A stretch of DNA of 64,000 nucleotides from an uncultured Propionibacteriaceae bacterium (GTDB lineage: Bacteria; Actinomycetota; Actinomycetes; Propionibacteriales; Propionibacteriaceae): assembly GCA_938012815.1 (NCBI GenBank), contig CALLVV010000002.1:6960-70959 (forward strand). Reading direction: 5' to 3'. The notes beneath the pieces are model-generated. The model did not search any database. It was not told where the DNA came from and saw only the letters and a list, made by a program, of their open reading frames with translations. The position numbers and the translations under genes were made by a program. Positions 7,630 to 15,947 of this stretch are shown piece after piece; position 1 is the first letter of the stretch, and each line of letters begins with the position of its first letter.

Positions 7630-8874
7630 TCATTGCGGCGAATCGCCCACGATCATCATGGTGCGTCCCCCCATGATGATCGTCGTCCCGAGAGGGAGCA
7701 GGGTGCGTCTGCCGCGCGCCAGATGGGCGATGGCGCCGGCGGCGTTGCGGACAACGGTTCCGTTCGTGGACGCGGCATCCTCCACCCACACCCCGCTGCT
7801 GGCCGGGCCGAGTCGCAGATGGGTCCGCGAGATCGAGTGGGTGGGGTCCGGGATGACCACGTGGCGTTCCCCGTCGGCGCCGGTGGGTTCCCGTCCCACG
7901 ACCAGGACGGAATCCACCCTCTCACGCTGGCCGGAATCCACGACCAGCCATACCTGCACCGCACCCGGGAGCCCGCTCGGGCCGGCGGAGGGAGGGGAGG
8001 GTTTCGGCGGCGTGGGAGGCAGCGGCGCGGCCCTGCGTGGCGTCAGGGAGTTGGACTCTGTGTTCCCGGAAGGTGCCGCCAAGGCCGGTTCCCGGGAAGC
8101 GGCCCTGCGTGGCGTCAGGGGGCTGGCCGCGGGGGCGAGAGACTTCTCCGGGCGCTGCGGGGTCTCCAATTTTTCCCGATTCACGATGGGCGGAGGTGGC
8201 ACGGGGGCGAGCGGAGGGGGCGATGCCGGGGCAAGCGGAGGAGGCGATGCCGGGGCAAGCGGAGGTGCCACGGGGGCGAGCGGAGGGGGTGATGCCGGGG
8301 CGCCGGGCACCGGGAAACCCGGGTTCTCCTGTTTCCGGGGAAACGGCTCCTCCGCTTTCTCATCCCCGTTCCCGGAATCGGGTTGGGATTGCTCGGCCCG
8401 CAGGTCGAGCACCGCGGTTCCGGCAACCCGGTCCACCAGATCTCTGCCATCACGGCTGAAAAAGCTGACGACCAGTGGACCCACCACTGTCACGTGCAAC
8501 AGGACCATCAGCGTGGTGCGCACCAGCTGCCGTTTCAGGCCGGGTGCGTGATCGCTGCCGTTGGCGACAGCAACCGTACCGGAGATCAACCCTCCCGGGG
8601 TGCGTCCGGTGCGGGCGCGCAGCAGGGTGAGGACGGCGACCACCTCTGCTATTGCGATGCCCGTCAGCACCGGGGAGTACAGGAGTCGCCAGAGCGGGCC
8701 GGCCACCGCCACGACACAGGCCAGATCCGTCAGGTAGGACAACGTACGGATCAACCCACCGGCAGGCACCGGGAGGCTCTCGCGCTGTTCATCCGCCACG
8801 GGGTCGGGGCCCGCATCAGGGAACATGGTTTCGGCGCGGGGCGGGGGAAGGCTGGTCAGGTCGAGCTGGGTCAT
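7630..8874 (-). CDS. RDD-family membrane protein with C-terminal FHA domain
   Basis: A 414-residue protein in three parts. Residues about 35-165 form an RDD-type membrane domain with several hydrophobic helices. Residues about 170-300 are a proline-rich linker with tandem PPPLAPAS-like units encoded by repetitive DNA (about 8195-8290). Residues about 305-414 are a forkhead-associated phosphothreonine-binding domain: GRE, the SISRTH motif and the DAASTNGT motif are all present. FHA domains read Ser/Thr phosphorylation. The gene starts at 8874, overlapping the upstream eccD-like stop as ATGA. Firmicute EssC proteins carry FHA domains at their N-terminus, whereas the EccC here has none, so this protein may supply that function from a separate membrane subunit; this is inference. 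Confidence 0.85.
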   Translation of the reverse strand: MTQLDLTSLPPPRAETMFPDAGPDPVADEQRESLPVPAGGLIRTLSYLTDLACVVAVAGPLWRLLYSPVLTGIAIAEVVAVLTLLRARTGRTPGGLISGTVAVANGSDHAPGLKRQLVRTTLMVLLHVTVVGPLVVSFFSRDGRDLVDRVAGTAVLDLRAEQSQPDSGNGDEKAEEPFPRKQENPGFPVPGAPASPPPLAPVAPPLAPASPPPLAPASPPPLAPVPPPPIVNREKLETPQRPEKSLAPAASPLTPRRAASREPALAAPSGNTESNSLTPRRAAPLPPTPPKPSPPSAGPSGLPGAVQVWLVVDSGQRERVDSVLVVGREPTGADGERHVVIPDPTHSISRTHLRLGPASSGVWVEDAASTNGTVVRNAAGAIAHLARGRRTLLPLGTTIIMGGRTMMIVGDSPQ

Positions 8875-10214
8875 GATGCGATCTGTCGTATCAGGTCGAA
8901 CAAGCCTGCAGCGTAGGTGGCGGCAGGGAGGACAAGGATCAGGGAGAGTTTCTGCGTGATGTCCCCGATGCGCCCGAGCAGCGCCGACTCGGTGCCCTTG
9001 GCGAGAGACGTGGCGATGATGCTGAGCAGAGCGGCCGCGACGATCACCAGCAGCGCCGTCACCTGCGATCCCAGCGGCTGGGAGACGCCGAAGGTGGAAA
9101 GTGTCGCGGCGACGATCACCAAGGCTGCGACGCGCGGCAGGATGCGCCCCGGGCGATCACGACGAGTGCGGGGCGCCAGCACCAGGGACAGGAAGGCGCT
9201 GAGCATCATGACCCAGCCCGCTATTCCGGTTGTTGGTTGAGTGGACCTCACGAGCTCTGCAGCGGGGAAGGCGCAGATCCCGATTGCCCCACAACACGCG
9301 GTGAGCAGCAGCTGCCCCCGGGCGTTGCCCTCACGGATCGAGCGGAGAACCCGGTTCGCGGTGATGGGGGAAGGGGATGCGACCTCCAGGGTGCGGACCG
9401 TCGGCGCGGAGGTGGTGACGGTGGGAAGATCCAGCAACTGGGTCTGGGGGATGCGGAATGCGACGGCGGGAATGACGGTCACCACCATGGTCGCGGCCGC
9501 CAGCACCAGGGCCGCAATCGTGGTGGCCGGGGTGTCGGTCATGACGAACAGACACGTCAGAACACCGGCCAACCCCCACAGCGCGGCCATGGTGGCGTTG
9601 AGGGCGGACCTGTCGATCAACCACACGACCAATGTTGTGACCAGTGCGGTCCAGGTGGTGGTCGCCAGGGCCAGCCGGGGCAGGAATCCGGCATCGACGG
9701 GGAGCAGAGCGGTCCCGCAGACCCCGATCAGGGTGGTGGCGACCAGAAGACCAGGGGACGTACAACGCATCCGCCGCCACCTGAGCGACCAGCCGAGTGC
9801 GGCGGTGCAGGCGACGGCGGCCGATCCCCTCAGCACGTCGGGGATGGGCCACCAACCGAGGACCGGCCCCGCCAGGCATGCCGCCTCAATGCCCGTCACC
9901 AGGGTCAGGAACAAGGACAGCACAAGTGTGGGACGAAACCAGGGGGAGGAGGCCCGGACCGCCACCTGCTGCGCCACCCGTTCGCTCTCGGCGGGGCCGG
10001 TGAGCGTCAGGACGGTTCCGGACGTCAGGTCGCTGCCGAGGATCGACTCCGGGTCGACGGGGGTGCCGTCGGGGTGGGTCAGGCGCAGCGTCTCGGGGTC
10101 GGCGTCGATCCGCAGCATCGACATGACCCGTGCCACCGTCGTCCCGGCCGGTACCGCGATGTCCCGTTTCGAGGTGCCGTGAAGGATCGTGGTCGACGCC
10201 AGCTGCGTGGCCAT
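8871..10214 (-). CDS. Second EccD-like type VII secretion membrane protein
   Basis: A 447-residue protein with a ubiquitin-like N-terminal domain (residues about 5-85, including TVARVMSMLRIDADPETLRL) followed by about 10-11 hydrophobic segments, so it has the same architecture as the EccD at 5298-6611 but is clearly a divergent paralogue. The start is the ATG at 10214 with GGAGG six bases upstream; an ATG at 10226 is the alternative. It is co-transcribed with the FHA/RDD gene (4-base overlap) and divergent from eccC. In ESX-5-type complexes EccD forms dimers inside each protomer, so two different EccD chains could form a heterodimer here; this is inference. Confidence 0.8.
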   Translation of the reverse strand: MATQLASTTILHGTSKRDIAVPAGTTVARVMSMLRIDADPETLRLTHPDGTPVDPESILGSDLTSGTVLTLTGPAESERVAQQVAVRASSPWFRPTLVLSLFLTLVTGIEAACLAGPVLGWWPIPDVLRGSAAVACTAALGWSLRWRRMRCTSPGLLVATTLIGVCGTALLPVDAGFLPRLALATTTWTALVTTLVVWLIDRSALNATMAALWGLAGVLTCLFVMTDTPATTIAALVLAAATMVVTVIPAVAFRIPQTQLLDLPTVTTSAPTVRTLEVASPSPITANRVLRSIREGNARGQLLLTACCGAIGICAFPAAELVRSTQPTTGIAGWVMMLSAFLSLVLAPRTRRDRPGRILPRVAALVIVAATLSTFGVSQPLGSQVTALLVIVAAALLSIIATSLAKGTESALLGRIGDITQKLSLILVLPAATYAAGLFDLIRQIAS

Positions 10215-10363
10215 GGAATCCTCCATTTCCCAAGAGAGAACGAACGGGGGGCGCGGTTCACCCTCCTGACGATAGTATGAAACGGGCTTGGGTGGCATCC
10301 AGACCATGAGAATGCGACCAGATCCATAACGTTGCGACAACTCGAGACGGGGAATACCAAGGC

Positions 10364-13300
10364 ATGGTTCAACCCATACAGGACGAGGGGGCCACGGCTC
10401 CCGAGCTTCCCTCCGGGCAGATCGAGGTCCAGGCTCCTCCCAACAAACCCGAGGCCGCCAGCATGGGTACCGCCTTGATGACCGTCGTCCCGATGATGGG
10501 TTCGGTGGGCGTCATGGTGTTCATGGCGTTCTCGCAGGGGCAGAACACCCGGATGCTGCTCATGGCCGGCGCCATGGTGTTCGCGATGCTCGTGATGGTG
10601 GGGTTCAACATCTACCGGCAAGTGGTGGGGCACAGCCAGAAACTCGACACCCTGCGCCGGGAATACCTGGCCTACGTGGGGGAAACCCGCAAGACGGTTC
10701 GTACCGTGACCCGCAAGCAGCGCGACCACGTCGGTTGGCAGCTGCCCTCCCCGGATTCCCTGGTGCTGATCGCCCACGAGGGGACACGCCTGTGGGAACG
10801 CAACACCGACAACGAGATGGTCACGCGCGTGCGGTTGGGCTCCTCATCGCAGGAGCTGGCGATGCAGCTGGTGGAACCTGAGCTGCCGCCACTGGCCAAA
10901 CCCGACGTGGTCTGCCTCTCCGCCATGCGGCGTTTCATAGATGCCCACTCGATGGTCGAGGAACTACCGCTGGGGGTCATGCTGGGCGACTTCAGCCACA
11001 TCGACGTGGCTGGGCCCGCGGAGGCGACGCGAGCCCAGGTGCGCGCCATGATGATGCACGTCACCACCCTGAGTTCGCCGCAGGCGATGCGCGTCGCGAT
11101 TTTCTGTTCCGAGGAGAACCGCGACGAGTGGGAATGGGCGAAATGGCTTCCCCACGCCCGTTCCACGGAGATCAGCGACGCCCTGGGGCCGGCCCGCATG
11201 GTGACAACGGATCCCGAGGAGCTGATGCGGCTGCTCGGGGAGGAGATCATCGGACGTGGCGTGTTCCGGACCCGTTCGGAAACCACCGAATGGCCGCACC
11301 TGTTCCTGATCCTGGACGGGGTGACACTACCGGCGAACACCTCCCTGGGAGGGATCGGCGGGCTGGAGGGGGTCACCGTGGTGCGGACCATGACATCGTG
11401 GGGGCCGATGACCTCGCGTGCGACCCTGCGCATGATCCTGCATCCCGGGGAGCAGCCGGGCGACCGCGAGCGCATGGAAGTGCTGCTGCTGGACCAGGAA
11501 CCGATCCTGGCCACCCCGGACGCGATGGGCATCCCCCAGGCCGAGGCCATCGCGCGACGCATGGCCCCCTGGATGGTGGAAGGACGTCCCGAAACCGAGG
11601 CGCCGATGGGGAAACCGGACCCGAAACGCTCCCAGAACCTGATGGAACTACTGGGGACCGGCGACGTACGCGATTTCGACCCGGACCGGCAGTGGAGGCG
11701 ACGGGAGGGGCGCGACCGGCTTCGGGTGCCGTTCGCCGTCACCCCCGAGGGGGCTCCGGTTGTCCTGGACATCAAGGAATCCGCCCAGCAGGGGATGGGG
11801 CCGCACGGCCTGCTGATCGGCGCCACCGGTTCGGGCAAGTCGGAGGTGCTGCGCACCCTGGTACTGGCGATGGCGATGACGCACCCGCCGGAGCAGCTGA
11901 ACTTCGTCCTGGTCGACTTCAAGGGTGGCGCCACCTTCGCGGGCATGGCGGATCTTCCCCACGTCTCGGCCATGATCTCGAACCTGGAATCGGAACTGTC
12001 CCTGGTGGACCGCATGCAGGAGGCGCTGCGCGGCGAGATGGTGCGGCGTCAGGAGATCCTGCGGCAGGCCGGCAACTACGCCAACGTCACCGACTACGAG
12101 GCGGACCGGCTGGCGGGCAAACACGACCATCCACCCATGCCGGCGCTTTTCATCATCCTCGACGAGTTCTCGGAACTGCTGAGCGCCAAGCCGGAGTTCG
12201 CCGACCTGTTCGTCGCCATCGGCCGGCTGGGACGTTCGATGTCGATCCATCTGCTGTTGTCCTCGCAGCGCCTGGAGTCCGGGCGCATGAAGGGCCTCGA
12301 CTCGCATCTGTCCTACCGGATCGGGTTGCGCACCTTCTCCGCGAGTGAGTCCCGTGACGTGCTGGGCGTGCCGGACGCCTACGAACTCCCGGGCTACCCG
12401 GGGGTTGGGTACCTGAAGCCGGGAACGGACGAGATGATCCGTTTCCGGTCGTCCTACGTGGCCGTCCCTCCGCCCCCGCGCCCGGACGACCGGGAACTCC
12501 GGGACAGGATGCGTCATGCACCCGTCAGGATCCTGCCCTTCACCGCGGGGCCCGTGGTCCTGGAGAAAACCGAGGCGGAGCAGGAACCAGACGTCATCGG
12601 CGTCAGGCCCGAGGACGCGAAGTGGGATGACATGACCCAGATGGACATCGCCGTCGCCCGGATGCGGGGCAGGGGAGTCCCGGCCCACCAGGTGTGGTTG
12701 CCGCCACTGGACGTGCCGGACACGCTGGACCAGCTTTTCGGGGACCTGGTGGCCGATCCGGTGCTGGGGCTGATCTCGCCCTCGTGGCGTGCCCGCGGCC
12801 CGTTGCGCATCCCGCTGGGCATCGTCGACCTTCCCTTGGAGCAGCGCCGCGACGTGCTGGAGTTCGACTTCTCGGGAGCCAACGGGCATTTCGCCGTCGT
12901 CGGCGGTCCCCTGACGGGAAAGTCGACGACCCTCCGGTCGGTGGTGATGGCGTTGAGCCTGGTGCACACCCCCCAGGAGGTGCAGTTCTACGTCATCGAC
13001 CTGGGCGGCGGTGGCTTCACCGTCTTCAACGGGGCGGCTCACGTCGCGGGTGTGGCGACCCGGGACCGGCCGGACGTGGTGAACCGCATGCTCGCGGAGA
13101 TCGAGGGCATCATCGACGACCGCGAGAAGTACTTCCGCGAAAAGCGGATCGACTCCATGGACACCTACCGGCAGGGGCGGGCCGAAGGGCGTTTCGATGA
13201 CGGCTACGGCGACGTTTTCCTGGTGGTCGACGGCTGGGCCGTGATGAAGACGGACCTCAACGAGGTGGACATGAGGATCATGGCGATCATGACCCGGGCC

Positions 13301-14359
13301 CTGTCGTTCGGTGTCCACGTGGTGTTGAGCACCAACCGCTGGGCGGACATCCGCCAGCAGGTGGCGGACGCGATCGGGTCACGTCTGGAGCTGAAACTGG
13401 GTGACGTGATGGACACCAGGCTTGATCGCAAGGTGGCGAAGGCCGTGCCCTCGGAACGGCCGGGGCGCGGACAGGAGGTCGGACATCACCACGTTCTCGT
13501 GTGCCTACCGCGCATTGACGGTGAACAGGACCCGTCGTCCCTGGGCGCGGGCGTGAGGACGTCCCTTGAGCGCATCGCCCAGGCGGCACCGGAGCCGGGG
13601 CCGAAGCTGCGCCTGCTGCCCATCCACGTCACGGTGGAGAAGGTCCTGCAGCACCCCGGTGCGGCCGAGGGCCTGGTGCTGGGGGTGGAGGAATCCCGGC
13701 TCGGTCCCTTCATGTTCCACCCCCGCCAGGACAGCCACTTGTTCCTGCTCGGCGACGCCAAGTCGGGCAAGACCACGTTCCTGCGGTCATTCGTCCGGGA
13801 GATCGTGCGCAACTTCTCCCCGCAGCAGGCGCAGATCTTCGTCGTGGACTACCGGCGATCGCTGCTGGACCAGGTGCCGGCGGAATACCTGGCGGCCTAC
13901 ATGACGAACCCGGAGGAAGCCGAGGGAAACCTGAGCCACCTCGCCGATTTCCTGAGGACGCGCATGCCCGGCGATTCGGTGACCTCGGATCAGCTGCGCA
14001 ACCGGTCCTGGTGGACGGGCGCGGAGGCGTGGATCCTGGTGGACGACTACGACCTGGTGTCGGTCCAGGGAAACAATCCACTCGCGGTGCTGCAACCGTT
14101 GATGGCCCAGGCCCAGGATCTCGGTTTGCACATCGTGGTGACGCGCCGGATGGGTGGTGCGTCCCGGGCTCTGTACGAGCCGGTGCTGCAGTCCATACGG
14201 GACCTGGGTTCCACGGGCATCCTGCTGTCCGGCAGCCCTGAGGAGGGCAGCATCATCGGTCGTGTGAAACCGGTGAAGTCGATGCCGGGCCGCGCCCAGG
14301 TGATCTCACGCGACGACGGCTACTTCCTGGCGCAGCTGGTGTGGACCGACCAGCACTGA
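10364..14359 (+). CDS. eccC: Type VII secretion ATPase EccC (fused EccCa/EccCb, three FtsK/SpoIIIE domains)
   Basis: A 1331-residue motor protein of the ESX core complex. Two transmembrane helices lie near residues 25-75, followed by a linker and three FtsK/SpoIIIE ATPase domains with Walker A motifs GATGSGKS (about residue 486), GGPLTGKS (about 846) and GDAKSGKT (about 1130). Walker B regions FVLVDFKGG, VFLVVDGWA and AWILVDDYD are visible. In ESX systems domain 1 powers transport, and domains 2 and 3 bind substrate and are often degenerate; here domain 3 lacks the usual Walker B Asp-Glu pair. No FHA domain is present. The ATG at 10364 follows a modest ribosome site. It is transcribed alone, divergently from the second eccD-like gene. 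Confidence 0.93.
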   Translation: MVQPIQDEGATAPELPSGQIEVQAPPNKPEAASMGTALMTVVPMMGSVGVMVFMAFSQGQNTRMLLMAGAMVFAMLVMVGFNIYRQVVGHSQKLDTLRREYLAYVGETRKTVRTVTRKQRDHVGWQLPSPDSLVLIAHEGTRLWERNTDNEMVTRVRLGSSSQELAMQLVEPELPPLAKPDVVCLSAMRRFIDAHSMVEELPLGVMLGDFSHIDVAGPAEATRAQVRAMMMHVTTLSSPQAMRVAIFCSEENRDEWEWAKWLPHARSTEISDALGPARMVTTDPEELMRLLGEEIIGRGVFRTRSETTEWPHLFLILDGVTLPANTSLGGIGGLEGVTVVRTMTSWGPMTSRATLRMILHPGEQPGDRERMEVLLLDQEPILATPDAMGIPQAEAIARRMAPWMVEGRPETEAPMGKPDPKRSQNLMELLGTGDVRDFDPDRQWRRREGRDRLRVPFAVTPEGAPVVLDIKESAQQGMGPHGLLIGATGSGKSEVLRTLVLAMAMTHPPEQLNFVLVDFKGGATFAGMADLPHVSAMISNLESELSLVDRMQEALRGEMVRRQEILRQAGNYANVTDYEADRLAGKHDHPPMPALFIILDEFSELLSAKPEFADLFVAIGRLGRSMSIHLLLSSQRLESGRMKGLDSHLSYRIGLRTFSASESRDVLGVPDAYELPGYPGVGYLKPGTDEMIRFRSSYVAVPPPPRPDDRELRDRMRHAPVRILPFTAGPVVLEKTEAEQEPDVIGVRPEDAKWDDMTQMDIAVARMRGRGVPAHQVWLPPLDVPDTLDQLFGDLVADPVLGLISPSWRARGPLRIPLGIVDLPLEQRRDVLEFDFSGANGHFAVVGGPLTGKSTTLRSVVMALSLVHTPQEVQFYVIDLGGGGFTVFNGAAHVAGVATRDRPDVVNRMLAEIEGIIDDREKYFREKRIDSMDTYRQGRAEGRFDDGYGDVFLVVDGWAVMKTDLNEVDMRIMAIMTRALSFGVHVVLSTNRWADIRQQVADAIGSRLELKLGDVMDTRLDRKVAKAVPSERPGRGQEVGHHHVLVCLPRIDGEQDPSSLGAGVRTSLERIAQAAPEPGPKLRLLPIHVTVEKVLQHPGAAEGLVLGVEESRLGPFMFHPRQDSHLFLLGDAKSGKTTFLRSFVREIVRNFSPQQAQIFVVDYRRSLLDQVPAEYLAAYMTNPEEAEGNLSHLADFLRTRMPGDSVTSDQLRNRSWWTGAEAWILVDDYDLVSVQGNNPLAVLQPLMAQAQDLGLHIVVTRRMGGASRALYEPVLQSIRDLGSTGILLSGSPEEGSIIGRVKPVKSMPGRAQVISRDDGYFLAQLVWTDQH

Positions 14360-14461
14360 GCGGTCGGCTGCGCCACCCCGCGGGTGTGGAGAGTTTTCCC
14401 GGTTCCCCAACCGGAGGGGGTCGGGTTGGATAGAGTTGCGGGATGAACCGATGGTGGTGGA

Positions 14462-14553
14462 TTGGACCCAATTTATGGGCAGGTTCCCATCACGATGGAT
14501 GCCGCCATGAACAATGCTGAGATCAATCGCGAGAACTTCATGAAGAAGAAGTA
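14462..14553 (+). other. Short protein-like reading frame between eccC and the lipoprotein gene
   Basis: From a TTG at 14462 (or an ATG at 14495) a frame reads 19-30 codons and ends with a Lys-rich tail; one stretch is VPITMDAAMNNAEINRENF. The composition looks like real protein, but it is too short to assign, and the frame is closed upstream by TGA at 14444. It may be a small peptide or the end of a decayed gene. Nothing else is seen in 14360-14567. Confidence 0.25.
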
Positions 14554-14567
14554 ATGAGTGATCAGAC

Positions 14568-15227
14568 GTGAGGATGGATATTGTGGTTGATGTCAGGCGG
14601 TGTGCGGCGTCCGCTCTTGCTGTGGTTCTTGGTTTGTCGGGGTGCGGTGTTCCCTCGGACGATGTGTCTCCGAGTCCTTCTGTGTCGTGGGAGGAGCGCA
14701 ATACTCCGGATATTGTGACCATTGCGGTGCCTGACGGGTGGGAAGTTCTTACGCCCAGTGAGATTCCCGGGATTTCGCGTTTGGTGCTTGTCAGTGATCG
14801 TGAGTCACGTGGTAAGGAAGGGATCAGCGTCGGTAATTTTTCTCCCAAGATTGTTGGTGTGCATGGCCCTGACGTTGATGTGAAGCGTGAGCGGGATTAC
14901 GGGGTGGAGCATGGTACTGCTCAGGAGAATCTGGTGGGGCGAGGGACTCCTCTGGAGCCGAGATTGATTGCTGGTGTCAAGGCGTGGGGGTATGCCGCGA
15001 CGGCGACTTTTGGCGAGGATAACACCTATCCCATCCAGCGGTGGTTTCTGTGGCGTGAGGACGGTGAATGGCTGATTTCGGTTGCTGGTTTCGCGAACAC
15101 CGATACCATTCCCGCTGAGTTGATTGGGGTGCTGGACACGATTTCGTTTGTTCGTCCTGCTGCCACTCCTGCGGCTCCGTACACGGTGAACGCCCCGTCG
15201 CCGTCCCCCAGCGCGACGGAATCATGA
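14568..15227 (+). CDS. Putative lipoprotein with unusually AT-rich codon use
   Basis: A 219-residue protein with an N-terminal signal and lipobox LSGC (Cys near residue 26), so it is probably lipid-anchored outside the membrane. After a short Ser/Pro linker, residues about 48-195 form one domain beginning VTIAVPDGWEVLTPSE, reminiscent of actinobacterial LpqN-like or PsbP-like lipoproteins; the family is not certain. The start is a GTG at 14568 or the ATG at 14574. Many codons end in T or A, unlike the GC-rich third positions of eccC, which suggests separate ancestry. It lies between eccC and the effector-like genes at 15.6-17.7 kb. Confidence 0.65.
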   Translation: MRMDIVVDVRRCAASALAVVLGLSGCGVPSDDVSPSPSVSWEERNTPDIVTIAVPDGWEVLTPSEIPGISRLVLVSDRESRGKEGISVGNFSPKIVGVHGPDVDVKRERDYGVEHGTAQENLVGRGTPLEPRLIAGVKAWGYAATATFGEDNTYPIQRWFLWREDGEWLISVAGFANTDTIPAELIGVLDTISFVRPAATPAAPYTVNAPSPSPSATES

Positions 15228-15593
15228 GGATGGGTCATCGGTAGACCGGGTGTGTCTCGTTATGGCGCGTGGAAAGATTCCGTCGAGGTTGTGGAAGATT
15301 TCGTGGCGTATACAGTGCAAAACCTTTCGGATCGGCCCCGGGCGATGTTCGCCGTTCCCCGTCAGGCTGTGCTCTGCCGGTGCAGCCCTGCGCGGACCCC
15401 GGCTCCACGAAGCGGTCGGCGTGAGCCTGCGTCGCGGGCTCCCGGGAACCTGATTCGTTAGCCCGGGCGTATCGCCTTGTCAAGGCATGATTCACCGAGG
15501 CCTACGGCGACACGCATGATGGTTGGGAATGACCCCGTGCAAGGCTAACGTTGGCCGGGTGAACAACCAGGCATCAGAGCGGGAGGTCAACAG
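15228..15593. other. Intergenic region, possible short decayed frame
   Basis: No gene is supported. From a GTG at 15252 the frame begins MSRYGAWKDSVEVVEDF, which is protein-like and shares the AT-rich composition of the preceding lipoprotein gene, but becomes arginine- and proline-rich nonsense after about 35 codons. It may be a gene remnant. The ribosome site of the next gene (GGGAGG) is at the right end. Confidence 0.25.
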
Positions 15594-15947
15594 TTGAGCG
15601 ACCTGAACATCGTGACAGGGGACCTGGAGGCCCTGTCGACGGATGCGGGCAACGTGGCATCGAACATCGGCGGAGTGGACCTGAGGGCCAACGTGGCGCA
15701 AGCGCCCGCGGCGATGCCCGGGTCCTCATCCGCCACCTTGATCTCGTCAACACTCGACACCATCCAGGAACGGTGTAGCTCTGCCCAGAGAGGCTACGAG
15801 GACTTCAGCGCGGATGTGCGGACCGCGGCGAACAACTACGGAGTGTCCGAGGCGAACGTCGAGGCAGCCATGCGTTCCGCAGGGAGCTTCGCCCCTGTCA
15901 CAAACCCGGCGGGAAAGGTGGGCAAGCATGGCTATCACATGGAGTGA
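15594..15947 (+). CDS. Small helical protein, probable type VII secretion partner or substrate
   Basis: A 117-residue protein with Ala/Ser/Asp-rich helices (NIVTGDLEALSTDAGNVASN and the region IQERCSSAQRGYEDFSADVR). Size and helical pattern resemble EspC/WXG-like proteins that pair with large secreted toxins or enzymes, although no W-x-G is present. The start is a TTG at 15594 with GGGAGG eight bases upstream. Its last 20 bases overlap the start of the DUF1023 hydrolase gene, so the two are translationally coupled. A role as targeting partner for that hydrolase is inference from context. Confidence 0.65.
   Translation: MSDLNIVTGDLEALSTDAGNVASNIGGVDLRANVAQAPAAMPGSSSATLISSTLDTIQERCSSAQRGYEDFSADVRTAANNYGVSEANVEAAMRSAGSFAPVTNPAGKVGKHGYHME

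Noticed and set aside
8195..8290. Tandem near-identical units resembling a short CRISPR or satellite array
   Set aside because: The units are in frame with and encode the PPPLAPAS-type linker of the FHA/RDD protein, with no unique spacers.
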